Source: an uncultured Pelagibacteraceae bacterium (GTDB lineage Bacteria; Pseudomonadota; Alphaproteobacteria; Pelagibacterales; Pelagibacteraceae). From it: DNA of 64,000 nucleotides. Both the position numbers and the translations under genes were made by a program. The stretch lies in contig CABYFG010000003.1 of the NCBI GenBank assembly GCA_902518185.1, forward strand, positions 62,001-126,000. Direction: 5' to 3'. Positions 1 through 8,164 of this stretch are shown here, one piece after another (position 1 is the stretch's first letter; every line of letters begins with the position of its first letter). The notes under the pieces were generated by a model that searched no databases, was not told the origin of the DNA, and saw only the letters and a list, made by a program, of their open reading frames with translations.

Positions 1-2
1 AG

Positions 3-1148
3 GGAGACACAATTACAATTGATGGCTCCTCTGGTAGGATAATTTTAGGTACCGTACCAACAGTAAAGCCAGAAATTTCAGGAGATTTTTCAAAATTAAT
101 GAAATGGGCTGATAATATAAGAAGATTAAAGATTAGAACAAATTCAGAAACTCCTGTGGACACTAAAACAGCGAGAGATTTTGGTGCTGAGGGTATAGGC
201 CTTTGTAGAACCGAGCATATGTTTTTTGATGAAAAAAGAATTTTATATGTAAGAGAAATGATCTTATCTAAAACTCAAGATGACAGGGCTAAAGCTCTAG
301 AAAAGCTTTTACCTTTTCAAAAAAAAGATTTTATGAAAATTTTTACTATTATGCATGGTCTTCCAGTAACTGTGAGGTTGTTAGACCCACCACTTCATGA
401 ATTTTTGCCAAAATCCAAAAAAGAGATTCTTGAAATAGCAAGTGTAATGAACATAGATAAGAGTGAATTAGAGACTAGAATAGAAGAGCTTTTTGAACAA
501 AATCCTATGTTAGGGCACAGGGGTTGTAGACTAGGAATTTCTTTTCCTGAAATTTATGAAATGCAATGTAGAGCAATTTTTGAGGCATTATCAGAGCTAA
601 AAAAAAATAGACGAAAATCTGCATTTCCTGAGATAATGATACCACTTGTTTCAACTGAGGCAGAAATAAAAATTATAAAAGATCTTGTAATAAATACGGC
701 TAGAAAAGTTCAAAATAAAAATAAAATAAAGATTAATTTTTTAGTTGGTACAATGATTGAGTTACCTCGGGCTGCAATAAAAGCAAATGATATTGCTAAA
801 CATGCTGAATTTTTTAGTTTTGGAACTAACGATTTAACTCAAACTACTTTTGGCATAAGTAGAGATGATAGTGGGAAATTTTTAAATGATTATATAGATA
901 ATAAGATTTTTACAATAGATCCATTTATATCAATAGATGACGGTGTAAAAGATTTAGTGGAGATAGCTGTTGAAAAAGGAAAAAAAATAAACAGAAAACT
1001 AAAATTAGGAATTTGTGGTGAACATGGGGGCGACCCAATGAGTATTAACTTTTGCTCAAAAATTGGTCTAAATTATGTATCCTGCTCTCCGTATAGAGTT
1101 CCTATTGCAAGATTGGCAGCTGCTCAGGCAGAATTAAAGAAAATCTGA
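3..1148 (+). CDS. ppdK: Pyruvate, phosphate dikinase, C-terminal part (5' end outside window)
   Basis: This enzyme interconverts pyruvate, ATP and phosphate with PEP, AMP and pyrophosphate. The reading frame is open to the left edge: the first codons encode GDTITIDGSSG, the end of the swivelling phosphohistidine domain, so the Met codon at 99 is internal. The rest is the PEP/pyruvate-binding TIM barrel, with the family motifs GLCRTEHMFF, MLGHRGCRLG, FSFGTNDLTQ and the catalytic-cysteine motif GICGEHGGDP near the C terminus. The final residues (ARLAAAQAELKK) match a normal PPDK end. The N-terminal ATP-grasp part is missing only because of the window boundary. It converges on the minus-strand methyltransferase with a 6-base gap. 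Confidence 0.96.
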   Translation, partial: GDTITIDGSSGRIILGTVPTVKPEISGDFSKLMKWADNIRRLKIRTNSETPVDTKTARDFGAEGIGLCRTEHMFFDEKRILYVREMILSKTQDDRAKALEKLLPFQKKDFMKIFTIMHGLPVTVRLLDPPLHEFLPKSKKEILEIASVMNIDKSELETRIEELFEQNPMLGHRGCRLGISFPEIYEMQCRAIFEALSELKKNRRKSAFPEIMIPLVSTEAEIKIIKDLVINTARKVQNKNKIKINFLVGTMIELPRAAIKANDIAKHAEFFSFGTNDLTQTTFGISRDDSGKFLNDYIDNKIFTIDPFISIDDGVKDLVEIAVEKGKKINRKLKLGICGEHGGDPMSINFCSKIGLNYVSCSPYRVPIARLAAAQAELKKI

Positions 1149-1154
1149 TAAATT

Positions 1155-1865
1155 TTATTTTTGATAGATTAAAATAAAGTGGTTAATATTTTTTTTCATC
1201 AACTTATAAACCATTCTCAATAATAGTTGTATTTTATTACTTTTAAAAATTATCTTATTTAAAAATTTTTTTTTTGCAAATCGAATTGGTAATAATGATA
1301 AAATCTCAAATTTATAATTTAACTTTCTTAGGTTGACAAACAAGTCTTCTTTATTTTCAATCTGTTCAAATATCAACAAACCATTTGTCCTTAGTTTATT
1401 AATTAGAATATCTATTAATTTCTTTTGATTACTGAAATTTGCATCTCTGGTAAATGGGTAAACTTCTCGTAAATAGATTATGTCGTATTTTTTTTTAAAC
1501 TTGTCCAAACTTTCTATATCTGATTGAAAAAAATTTTCACTAGGGAAAGCCTTTCTATGAATATCACTTACAGAATCCGATGGATCGCAATAATCGATGT
1601 TAAATCCCCCAAATTTATTTAACTCTCTTGCTATGAAACCAAGGCCACATCCACAATCTAAGATACGCTCATTTTTTCTATTTAAATGATCTTTGATGAA
1701 GGTATCTAATCTATGTGCATATAATTTTGCTATTTTTATTTGAGAATGAGCATCAATATTTTCTTCTGTTAAACTTTTCCAAAATTCATCAATAGATACA
1801 TCTAATTTTTTTTTTAGATAAGTAAAAGAACTTGGCTCATTTTTATTGTAGTTATTAAATTTCAT
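1155..1865 (-). CDS. Class I SAM-dependent methyltransferase
   Basis: The 236-residue protein has a clear SAM-binding motif I (ILDCGCGLGFIARELN, about residues 68-83), an acidic residue after strand 2 (IDYCDPSD) and a motif IV-like segment (YDIIYLREVYPF), as in Methyltransf_11/UbiE-type enzymes. No substrate domain is recognised. The C terminus is rich in Lys and hydrophobic residues. It is 19 bases downstream of the minus-strand sulfotransferase-like gene, so the two are probably co-transcribed. The next neighbours beyond thyX are glycosyltransferases, so a role in modifying a surface glycan or small envelope metabolite is plausible but unproven. Confidence 0.75.
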   Translation of the reverse strand: MKFNNYNKNEPSSFTYLKKKLDVSIDEFWKSLTEENIDAHSQIKIAKLYAHRLDTFIKDHLNRKNERILDCGCGLGFIARELNKFGGFNIDYCDPSDSVSDIHRKAFPSENFFQSDIESLDKFKKKYDIIYLREVYPFTRDANFSNQKKLIDILINKLRTNGLLIFEQIENKEDLFVNLRKLNYKFEILSLLPIRFAKKKFLNKIIFKSNKIQLLLRMVYKLMKKNINHFILIYQK

Positions 1866-1884
1866 CTTAATTTCTAATATTACA

Positions 1885-2643
1885 TTAATCTTTTAGCTCA
1901 AATAATAATTTTCTATCTTCTTTATAAAAAGAGTAAATCTTATCAAATTCTTTTTTAAAAAGAATTGAAAAATCTATTTTCTTTTTTAACGAATAATTTA
2001 AAATTCTATAGGTTAGATAATTTTTTTTTGAATTTTTACGAAATACAAAATTGAGTAAATTGTTACTCGTGTATGGAATCTTTGATGGATAAATTTTCTT
2101 TTGTTTTAACATTTTTTTTGTTATTTCCACTTCGAAATTTTCTTGAAATAATTTTGACAAACTCTCAGTATCTTTAATCAGATTATAATTTAAGATCTTG
2201 TGTGACCCTTTAATATAAAATATCTGAGGTTTAAAATGTATTAATTTGTGGTCATAATTTTCCCAATTATTTTGATTTTGTTTTTCCAATAAATTAATTA
2301 GTTTGTTTAGAGCATTTGTAATATCATCAGAATTATAAAATCCTTTAACATTTATATCTAATAAATTTTGTCTTAGACACTCATGTATAGAGCTGTTAAC
2401 TCGATCTTTAACGTTTCTTACAAAGCAATAAATTTTGAAATCTTTTTTTACAGTTGTCTTAATTCCAAATTTTTTAATTTCGTTTAAAGTTAAATGACTT
2501 AACTCATATTCATTTTTAGCATATGATATTTTCCCACTATAAATTTTACATTCATTCGTATTATTAAATAAAGATTTAATAAATGTCCCACCTGTTTTAG
2601 GTGAATGTAAAATAATTTTCTTTTTTTTTGGGAAAAGTAGCAT
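1885..2643 (-). CDS. Sulfotransferase-family protein
   Basis: The 252-residue protein starts with a 5'-phosphosulfate-binding-like loop, IILHSPKTGGTFIKSLF (about residues 10-26), the form seen in bacterial sulfotransferase-family proteins (HxPKxGGTx). A second motif, KIYCFVRNVKDRVNSS, fits the 3'-phosphate-binding FxRNPxxRxxS element. These proteins usually transfer sulfate from PAPS to carbohydrates or lipids. The acceptor cannot be read from sequence. The gene is very AT-rich. Its start lies 25 bases beyond the tmRNA terminator on the same strand, so some readthrough from the tmRNA promoter is possible. Confidence 0.68.
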   Translation of the reverse strand: MLLFPKKKKIILHSPKTGGTFIKSLFNNTNECKIYSGKISYAKNEYELSHLTLNEIKKFGIKTTVKKDFKIYCFVRNVKDRVNSSIHECLRQNLLDINVKGFYNSDDITNALNKLINLLEKQNQNNWENYDHKLIHFKPQIFYIKGSHKILNYNLIKDTESLSKLFQENFEVEITKKMLKQKKIYPSKIPYTSNNLLNFVFRKNSKKNYLTYRILNYSLKKKIDFSILFKKEFDKIYSFYKEDRKLLFELKD

Positions 2644-2667
2644 TTTTTAAATTTACTATATTATTTT

Positions 2668-2696
2668 AAAAGGGGCGTTCTGTTGCCAGGTGCCCC
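2668..2696 (-). terminator. Terminator-like 3' hairpin of the tmRNA gene
   Basis: On the minus strand GGGGC (2696-2692) can pair with GCCCC (2676-2672) around a 15-base loop, followed by TTTT. This is either the last helix of the coding piece, a rho-independent terminator, or both. The stem is short and the loop long, so the assignment is moderate. Confidence 0.5.
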
Positions 2697-2931
2697 AAAC
2701 CCCGTTTACTTAATTAACTAGTAATTAAGCAGCAAGTGCGTAACTTTCGTTAGCAATTATAATTTAGTCCTTTTCGGAGGAACAATTCCGAGCGAAAGAA
2801 CAACATTTAGTCACTCGTCGAATCTAGTTCACCCCCATAAGTTGTAAATGGTGGAGGTGGTGGGTACTGCCCCCACGTCCGCAATGGTTATTACGAAATT
2901 CGTTTATCGCCATAGTTGGAAAACCAACGTT
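2668..2931 (-). ncRNA. ssrA: Circularly permuted two-piece tmRNA
   Basis: tmRNA rescues stalled ribosomes and tags the unfinished peptide for proteolysis. Read on the minus strand, the acceptor piece comes first (about 2931-2849). It has hairpin GTTGG-TTTT-CCAAC, a 5-bp T stem (2876-2872 with 2864-2860), the strand CACCTCC, discriminator A and an encoded CCA (2851-2849). A 12-base spacer follows (2848-2837), then the coding piece beginning GGGGGTG at 2836. GGGGGTG pairs with CACCTCC to give a 7-bp acceptor stem whose third pair is G-U, the alanine identity element. The tmRNA signature CTAGATTCGACGA follows. The tag frame is GCT AAC GAA AGT TAC GCA CTT GCT GCT TAA (ANESYALAA), ending in the LAA-type degron. 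This order (acceptor piece, spacer, coding piece) is the alphaproteobacterial permuted form. The mature ends were placed by eye. Confidence 0.93.
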
Positions 2932-2949
2932 ATTAATATAAAAGTATTT

Positions 2950-2955
2950 ATTATA
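2950..2955 (-). promoter_or_regulatory. Putative -10 box of the tmRNA gene
   Basis: A perfect TATAAT lies on the minus strand about 20 bases before the acceptor-piece hairpin and places transcription initiation near 2943. No good -35 box was found at 16-18 bases. In this AT-rich genome a single hexamer is weak evidence, so it is supported mainly by its position before a stable RNA. Confidence 0.35.
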
Positions 2956-2970
2956 GATTCAATAACATTC

Positions 2971-3918
2971 ATGAAATTAACCAAAGATCAAACTAGCGAA
3001 ATTAAGTCTCAACAATCAATAAATAATTCTACAAAAAGAGTAACGGCACCTGAATTAGAAAAAATTCTTTACGAAGCAATGCCAGCTCTTGACCACGGTT
3101 TTGTTAGGGTTGTTGACTATATGGGAGACGATACTTCAATAGTTCAGTCAGCTAGAGTTTCCTATGGAAAAGGTACTAAACAAGTTTCAACAGATGCGGG
3201 CTTAATCAAATATTTAATGCGTCATTGGCATAGCACTCCTTTTGAAATGTGCGAGATAAAATATCATATCAAGCTTCCAATATTTATCGCTCGACAATGG
3301 ATAAGACATAGAACAGCTAATGTAAATGAATATTCTGCAAGGTATTCAATTTTAGATAAAGAATTTTATCTGCCAGCCACAGAAAATCTTGCAGCACAAT
3401 CTACAAGTAATAGACAAGGGAGAGGCGATCTCATTGAGGGAGATCAGGCCAAAGAAGTTTTGCAGTTATTGAAAAACGATGCAGAAAGAACATACAATAA
3501 TTACGAGACAATGCTCAATGAAAGATACGATGGATCTACAATTAATGAAAATAAAAGGGGTCTAGCAAGAGAGTTAGCTAGAATGAACTTAACACTCAAT
3601 ACTTATACTCAATGGTATTGGAAAACTGATTTATTAAATTTGATGAATTTTCTTAGACTTAGAGCTGACCGCCATGCCCAATATGAAATCCGTGTTTATG
3701 CTGAACTAATGTTAGAAACTTTAAAAAAATGGGTTCCAATCACTTATGAGGCTTTTATGGACTACAGGATTGGTGGTACAGAAGTTTCATCTAAAGGCAA
3801 ACTAGTTATACAAAAATTAATTAAAAATGAGGAAGTTTTATTGGAGAATTCAGGTTTATCCAAAAGAGAATGGAATGAGTTGATGGAGGCATTTGACCTG
3901 AGGGATAAAATTTTGTGA
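2971..3918 (+). CDS. thyX: FAD-dependent thymidylate synthase
   Basis: ThyX makes dTMP from dUMP using methylene-tetrahydrofolate and FADH2/NADPH. The signature RHRxxxxxxxS is present as [11 protein letters not shown] (residues 112-122 from the chosen start). Further family segments are [21 protein letters not shown], the arginine-rich [18 protein letters not shown] and [16 protein letters not shown]. The start was set at ATG 2971 (315 residues, MKLTKDQ). A longer in-frame start at 2848 would run through the tmRNA acceptor piece and encodes nothing family-like. No thyA is seen here. The gene diverges from the tmRNA gene, leaving about 40 bases for both promoters. Confidence 0.93.
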   Translation: MKLTKDQTSEIKSQQSINNSTKRVTAPELEKILYEAMPALDHGFVRVVDYMGDDTSIVQSARVSYGKGTKQVSTDAGLIKYLMRHWHSTPFEMCEIKYHIKLPIFIARQWIRHRTANVNEYSARYSILDKEFYLPATENLAAQSTSNRQGRGDLIEGDQAKEVLQLLKNDAERTYNNYETMLNERYDGSTINENKRGLARELARMNLTLNTYTQWYWKTDLLNLMNFLRLRADRHAQYEIRVYAELMLETLKKWVPITYEAFMDYRIGGTEVSSKGKLVIQKLIKNEEVLLENSGLSKREWNELMEAFDLRDKIL

Positions 3919-3937
3919 TTAATTAAATCGTTATTAA

Positions 3938-5461
3938 ATGATTAATCAAAAACAATTTAAACTATTATTTTTTTTATTATTTTTATTTTTTTCAACGATT
4001 CATTTTTATCAATTATCTAATCAACATTGGTCTGGATTTTTAGATCAGGACCTTATGATTATTTATAATTCATTATTAATCAACTCTGGGTATGAGCAGG
4101 AATATAGAGACCACCCTGCCTTTACAACTTTTTTAATAAATAGTTTATTTTATAGAATTTTCAATTTTTTATTCAATTATTCAAATGATCTTGACCTTCT
4201 ATTGAAATCAGAAAATATAAATAATTCTTTTCAAATTTATTTTATTATTTCAAGAATAGTAAATTTTTCTCTAAATATTTTATTAGTTTTTTTATTTAGC
4301 AAAATTATAAAAAGTTTGAAAATAGAGAGATACCTGCGATATTTAATTTGTTTAATTTTTATAATTTCAATAGGCTTCATTTCCTCTCTGTTTCTTTTAA
4401 GATCTGAAAATGTAAGCTTATTATTTTTAAGTCTATCAATTTACCTAATATTATCAGGAACAAACAAAAAAAATCTAAATTTTTTTTTGTCTGGTATCTC
4501 ATTATCATTTGCAATGTTAGCTAAAATTCAAATAATTTTTTTGGCTACTTACATAATATTACTTATTCCTCACTTATCATTTAAAAAAGAGAGTATTGAT
4601 AAAAAGAATTTATTAGATGACTATTTTATACTATCATTTGTATTAATTATTTTAACTTTTTTTATTTTTCAATTTTATATTCAAAATTTCCCGAGATTTG
4701 AGCAAAATCAATATTTAGATCCTATAATTTTTTTTATTGGTTTAATTGGAATTTTAATATTTTTTAATTACAAAGGTAAATTCAAAAAAAATATTATTTA
4801 TTTATCATCATTAATCAACGGTTTTGCATTTGTTGTAATAGTTTTATTGTTTTTAGACAAATTTGATATCTTAGAACTAAATCACTTTATTCTTTTAAGG
4901 CTCACAAACCCCTTCCATTATATGACAGAGTTTACTGGGGATATGGCAAACGGGCCTGTTGATATAAATTTTTTAATACAATCATTTATAAAATTTTTTT
5001 CAGAATATAATTTCAATTTGATTGAACTTTTTTTAATTTTATCTTTATTTGCAATCAATATTAAAAGTAAAAACTATTTTTTTATGATTTTCTTTATATT
5101 TGTCATTAATACGTTTGTGATGAATTTTAGATATCTACCAACCTATCACTTATATTATATTTTTATTTATTTAATATTTTTTTCTATTCTCTTAAAAATG
5201 TTGAAATTTAATTTATCTCTCAAAATTGTTAATTTTGCTGTGCTTATTTTTTTTATTAATAGTATTAATTTTTTTTTTATCAAAGATCACAATTATAATT
5301 TTAAAAAAATATTTTCCCGAGATGTTGGTTTTATCAATATTTGTAAAGAATTGCAGCATGGTATTAAACCAAATACTTACGAAAATATTGAATATATCCA
5401 ATATTATCACAAAAAATTTGATAATCGGTTTTTGAAAAAGATATGTAAAGAAATAATTTAA
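3938..5461 (+). CDS. Polytopic membrane protein, probable GT-C-fold glycosyltransferase
   Basis: The 507-residue protein has roughly ten or more hydrophobic segments in a Phe/Leu/Ile-rich sequence. After the first membrane span there is an acidic pair in the first external loop (D36 and D38 in GFLDQDLM) and a D58-H59-P60 motif. This layout is typical of GT-C enzymes of the ArnT/PMT superfamily, which use polyprenyl-phosphate sugars at the outer membrane face. No named family can be assigned. It begins 19 bases after thyX and its end overlaps the convergent GT2 gene by 4 bases. A GT2 of the dolichyl-phosphate-sugar synthase type next door would fit as supplier of the lipid-linked donor. Confidence 0.55.
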   Translation: MINQKQFKLLFFLLFLFFSTIHFYQLSNQHWSGFLDQDLMIIYNSLLINSGYEQEYRDHPAFTTFLINSLFYRIFNFLFNYSNDLDLLLKSENINNSFQIYFIISRIVNFSLNILLVFLFSKIIKSLKIERYLRYLICLIFIISIGFISSLFLLRSENVSLLFLSLSIYLILSGTNKKNLNFFLSGISLSFAMLAKIQIIFLATYIILLIPHLSFKKESIDKKNLLDDYFILSFVLIILTFFIFQFYIQNFPRFEQNQYLDPIIFFIGLIGILIFFNYKGKFKKNIIYLSSLINGFAFVVIVLLFLDKFDILELNHFILLRLTNPFHYMTEFTGDMANGPVDINFLIQSFIKFFSEYNFNLIELFLILSLFAINIKSKNYFFMIFFIFVINTFVMNFRYLPTYHLYYIFIYLIFFSILLKMLKFNLSLKIVNFAVLIFFINSINFFFIKDHNYNFKKIFSRDVGFINICKELQHGIKPNTYENIEYIQYYHKKFDNRFLKKICKEII

Positions 5462-6129
5462 TTTATTAATCTAAAAAAACTTTTGATCATATATAAAAGA
5501 ATTTTTAATCCATCCATAAATTCATTTACTTTCTTCTCACCCGCAATTCGTTTTCTTTCGTGACTTGGTATATCGATTAAATTCATACCTGCCCTCTTAG
5601 CTTTAATCGGTATTTCAACACAAAGACTGAAATCATTACACTTTAAATCTAAACTTTCAAAAGATTTTGTTTTACCTAGTAAAAAAGTGTAAAGTATATC
5701 AGTTAATTGAATTGAAAAAAAAATATTACCAATTTTTGTGAAAATAAAGTTACCCAATGTTGTTATCCAAGTATCGTCATCACTTCCTCCACTTTTCATA
5801 TATCTCGAAGCAAATATAAAGTCTAAATTTTTTTCACATTCTCTTAACATTTTATTCAAGTCCTTTGGATCAAATGAGCCATCAGCATTAAAAATACATA
5901 AAAATTCTGTATCAACTTTTTTCATACCCTCAATTATTGCATTTCCATAACCTGTTTTAGATTGATGAATTATTTTGCAATTAAAATTTTTGCAAGATTC
6001 TATTGTTTTGATATCATTAGGTTCAACTATAATTATAATTTTACATTCATAATCTTTAATTTCATTAAGAACTGCAGGTAAAGAGTCAGACTCATTTTTT
6101 GCAGGAATGATTAAAGTTAAATTTCTCAT
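5458..6129 (-). CDS. Family 2 glycosyltransferase (polyprenyl-phosphate sugar synthase-like)
   Basis: The 223-residue protein is a single GT-A domain. It begins LTLIIPAKNESDSLP, contains GYGNAIIEGM and FLCIFNADGSFDP, then the RYMKSGG motif of dolichyl-phosphate mannose synthase-type GT2 enzymes. The usual first Asp of the metal-binding DAD motif is Asn here (NAD). A C-terminal hydrophobic stretch (LLYMIKSFFRL) may contact the membrane, but there is no multi-span C-terminal domain. It probably loads a sugar onto a polyprenyl phosphate carrier for a GT-C enzyme such as the overlapping convergent gene. Sugar and acceptor are not known. Confidence 0.75.
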   Translation of the reverse strand: MRNLTLIIPAKNESDSLPAVLNEIKDYECKIIIIVEPNDIKTIESCKNFNCKIIHQSKTGYGNAIIEGMKKVDTEFLCIFNADGSFDPKDLNKMLRECEKNLDFIFASRYMKSGGSDDDTWITTLGNFIFTKIGNIFFSIQLTDILYTFLLGKTKSFESLDLKCNDFSLCVEIPIKAKRAGMNLIDIPSHERKRIAGEKKVNEFMDGLKILLYMIKSFFRLIN

Positions 6130-6173
6130 TAAATAAAAAAATTAGAAAATTTAAGTTCTTTTATAAATTAATT

Positions 6174-6998
6174 TTAGAAAAAAGTGGCTTTAATTTTTTT
6201 TGCAAAGTTCAAATATATTTTCGATATCTCATTTTCAGGGTTATTTTCAACTATAGGTTTTCCTTGATCTCCAGTTTTTCCAACTTCAGGATTGATAGGA
6301 ATTTCACCTAAAAATTCTTTACTAAATTCCTCGGCGGTTTTTTTAACACCACCCTCACCGAATATAGGATATTTTTTTCCATCATCTCCTATAAAATGAC
6401 ACATGTTATCTATAAGACCTAAAATTTTTACGTTAAGTTTTTCAAACATTTTTATACCTCTTTTGACATCAAGAAGCGCTACCTCTTGAGGGGTTGAAAT
6501 AATAATTACACCATCAATTTTAATTTCTTGTGCAAAGGTCAATTGGGTATCACCTGTGCCGGGTGGCATATCTACAATTATGATATCTAAATCTCTCCAA
6601 TTAACTTTTTGAGTAAAAGATTTGATAGCACTAGTTACCATAGGCCCCCTCCAGATCATCGGTGTTTCTTGATCTGTTAAGAAACCAATTGACATACATT
6701 GAATATCGAATTTTGTAACTGGCTCTAGTTTTTGACCATCACTTTTCGGCTTTTCATTTATACCCAACATTTTAGGAATTGAAGGGCCATAAATATCTGC
6801 ATCTAAAATTCCAACTTTTAAATTTATTTGCTTTAAGGCTAATGCAATGTTTGTTGCAAAGGTTGACTTTCCGACACCACCTTTAGCACTAGAGATCGCT
6901 ATAGTGAACTTAGTGCCTTGAATTGCATTTTTTTCTGGTCGTTTTCCGCTCATTTTTTTTCGCATTGCGTCACTTAATTCGGGTTTTTCCTTTGGCAT
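6174..6998 (-). CDS. mrp: Mrp/ApbC-type Fe-S cluster carrier ATPase
   Basis: Mrp/NBP35-family P-loop ATPases deliver Fe-S clusters to target proteins in the cytosol. The deviant Walker A SSAKGGVGKSTFA (about residues 35-47), DADIYGPSIP, PMIWRGPM and VDMPPGTGD identify the family. The protein is 274 residues and lacks the N-terminal MIP18/DUF59 domain of longer homologues such as E. coli Mrp. The segment that normally carries the cluster-binding CxxC reads NMCHFIGDDG, with one cysteine, and the whole protein has only two cysteines that are not in CxxC spacing. It is divergent from hflK with a 51-base gap that must contain both promoters. Confidence 0.9.
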   Translation of the reverse strand: MPKEKPELSDAMRKKMSGKRPEKNAIQGTKFTIAISSAKGGVGKSTFATNIALALKQINLKVGILDADIYGPSIPKMLGINEKPKSDGQKLEPVTKFDIQCMSIGFLTDQETPMIWRGPMVTSAIKSFTQKVNWRDLDIIIVDMPPGTGDTQLTFAQEIKIDGVIIISTPQEVALLDVKRGIKMFEKLNVKILGLIDNMCHFIGDDGKKYPIFGEGGVKKTAEEFSKEFLGEIPINPEVGKTGDQGKPIVENNPENEISKIYLNFAKKIKATFF

Positions 6999-7049
6999 AA
7001 ATGGATCTTAACTTGTTTTTCCTTATAAAGACATTATATAGATTGCCAT

Positions 7050-8162
7050 ATGTCAGACAATTTTAAACAAAGTGGTGGCAGTCCGTGGGGAACCCCTCCA
7101 GGTGGTGGAGGTGGAGGTAGTGGAAACGGTTCTGGCAGAGGCCCTACACCCCCTGACTTAGATAAAATTATAAAAGAATTCCAAGAAAAAATAAAAAAAT
7201 TTTTGCCAGGTGGCAGCTCTTCAGGCGGTAAACAAGCAATATTGGTTCTAGTTGTTCTAGCTTTTGTTTGGTTAGCTAGTGGTCTTTACAGGGTTTTACC
7301 TGATGAACAAGGAGTTGTTTTAAGATTCGGGAAATTTATAAAAACAACCCAACCAGGTTTAAATTATCATATCCCTTTCCCAGTTGAGTCAGTTCTTACT
7401 CCAAAGGTAACTAAAGTTAATAGAATTGATATTGGTTTTAGATCAGAGAGAGATAGTGGGTTTACCTCTTCAGGAGGGGTTGCTGATGTCCCTCAAGAGA
7501 GCTTGATGCTAACAGGTGATGAAAATATTGTTAACATAGATTTTTCAGTTTTCTGGGTAATCAAAGATGCAGGGAATTTTTTATTTAAAATCCAAGACCC
7601 AGAAGGAACAGTCAAAGCAGCTGCAGAAACTGCTATGAGAGAGGTAATTGCAAGATCAAATATTCAGCCAATTTTAACAGAGGGAAGATCTGTGATAGAG
7701 ACAGACACCCAAGAAATTATACAAAAAATTTTAGATGAGTACACAAGTGGTATTCAAATAACACAAGTGCAAACACAAAAAGCTGATCCACCTGATCAAG
7801 TAATTGATGCATTTAGGGATGTTCAAGCAGCAAGAGCTGACATGGAAAGATCTAAAAATGAGGCTGAGGCATATGCTAACGATGTAATACCAAGGGCACG
7901 AGGTGAAGCTGCGAAAATTTTACAAGCTGCAGAAGCTTATAAAAAAGAGGTTGTTGCAAAGGCGGAAGGTGAAGCAAGCAGGTTCCTAGCAATTTATAAT
8001 GAATATAGAAAAGCTAAATCGGTTACACAAGAAAGAATGTATTTAGAAACAATGGAAAAAGTTCTTGCAGACATAGACAAAGTTATAATTGAAAAAAACG
8101 CTGGCTCGGGAGTAGTTCCATATTTACCTCTGCCAGAGCTCAAAAAGAAAGCGATAAATTAA
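7050..8162 (+). CDS. hflK: HflK, subunit of the HflKC regulator of FtsH
   Basis: HflK and HflC are SPFH/prohibitin-family membrane proteins that form a large periplasmic cage around the FtsH protease and modulate degradation of membrane proteins. The 370-residue protein has the usual Gly/Pro-rich cytoplasmic N terminus (residues about 5-35), one transmembrane segment (about 65-82, AILVLVVLAFVWLASGLY), then the SPFH domain starting VLPDEQGVVLRFGK, and a long Ala/Glu-rich helix. It is followed 2 bases later by hflC, so the pair is co-transcribed and probably translationally coupled. Confidence 0.96.
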   Translation: MSDNFKQSGGSPWGTPPGGGGGGSGNGSGRGPTPPDLDKIIKEFQEKIKKFLPGGSSSGGKQAILVLVVLAFVWLASGLYRVLPDEQGVVLRFGKFIKTTQPGLNYHIPFPVESVLTPKVTKVNRIDIGFRSERDSGFTSSGGVADVPQESLMLTGDENIVNIDFSVFWVIKDAGNFLFKIQDPEGTVKAAAETAMREVIARSNIQPILTEGRSVIETDTQEIIQKILDEYTSGIQITQVQTQKADPPDQVIDAFRDVQAARADMERSKNEAEAYANDVIPRARGEAAKILQAAEAYKKEVVAKAEGEASRFLAIYNEYRKAKSVTQERMYLETMEKVLADIDKVIIEKNAGSGVVPYLPLPELKKKAIN

Positions 8163-8164
8163 TC

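Noticed and set aside
2848-2970. In-frame N-terminal extension of thyX
   Set aside because: It translates the antisense of the tmRNA acceptor piece. ThyX homology begins after ATG 2971.
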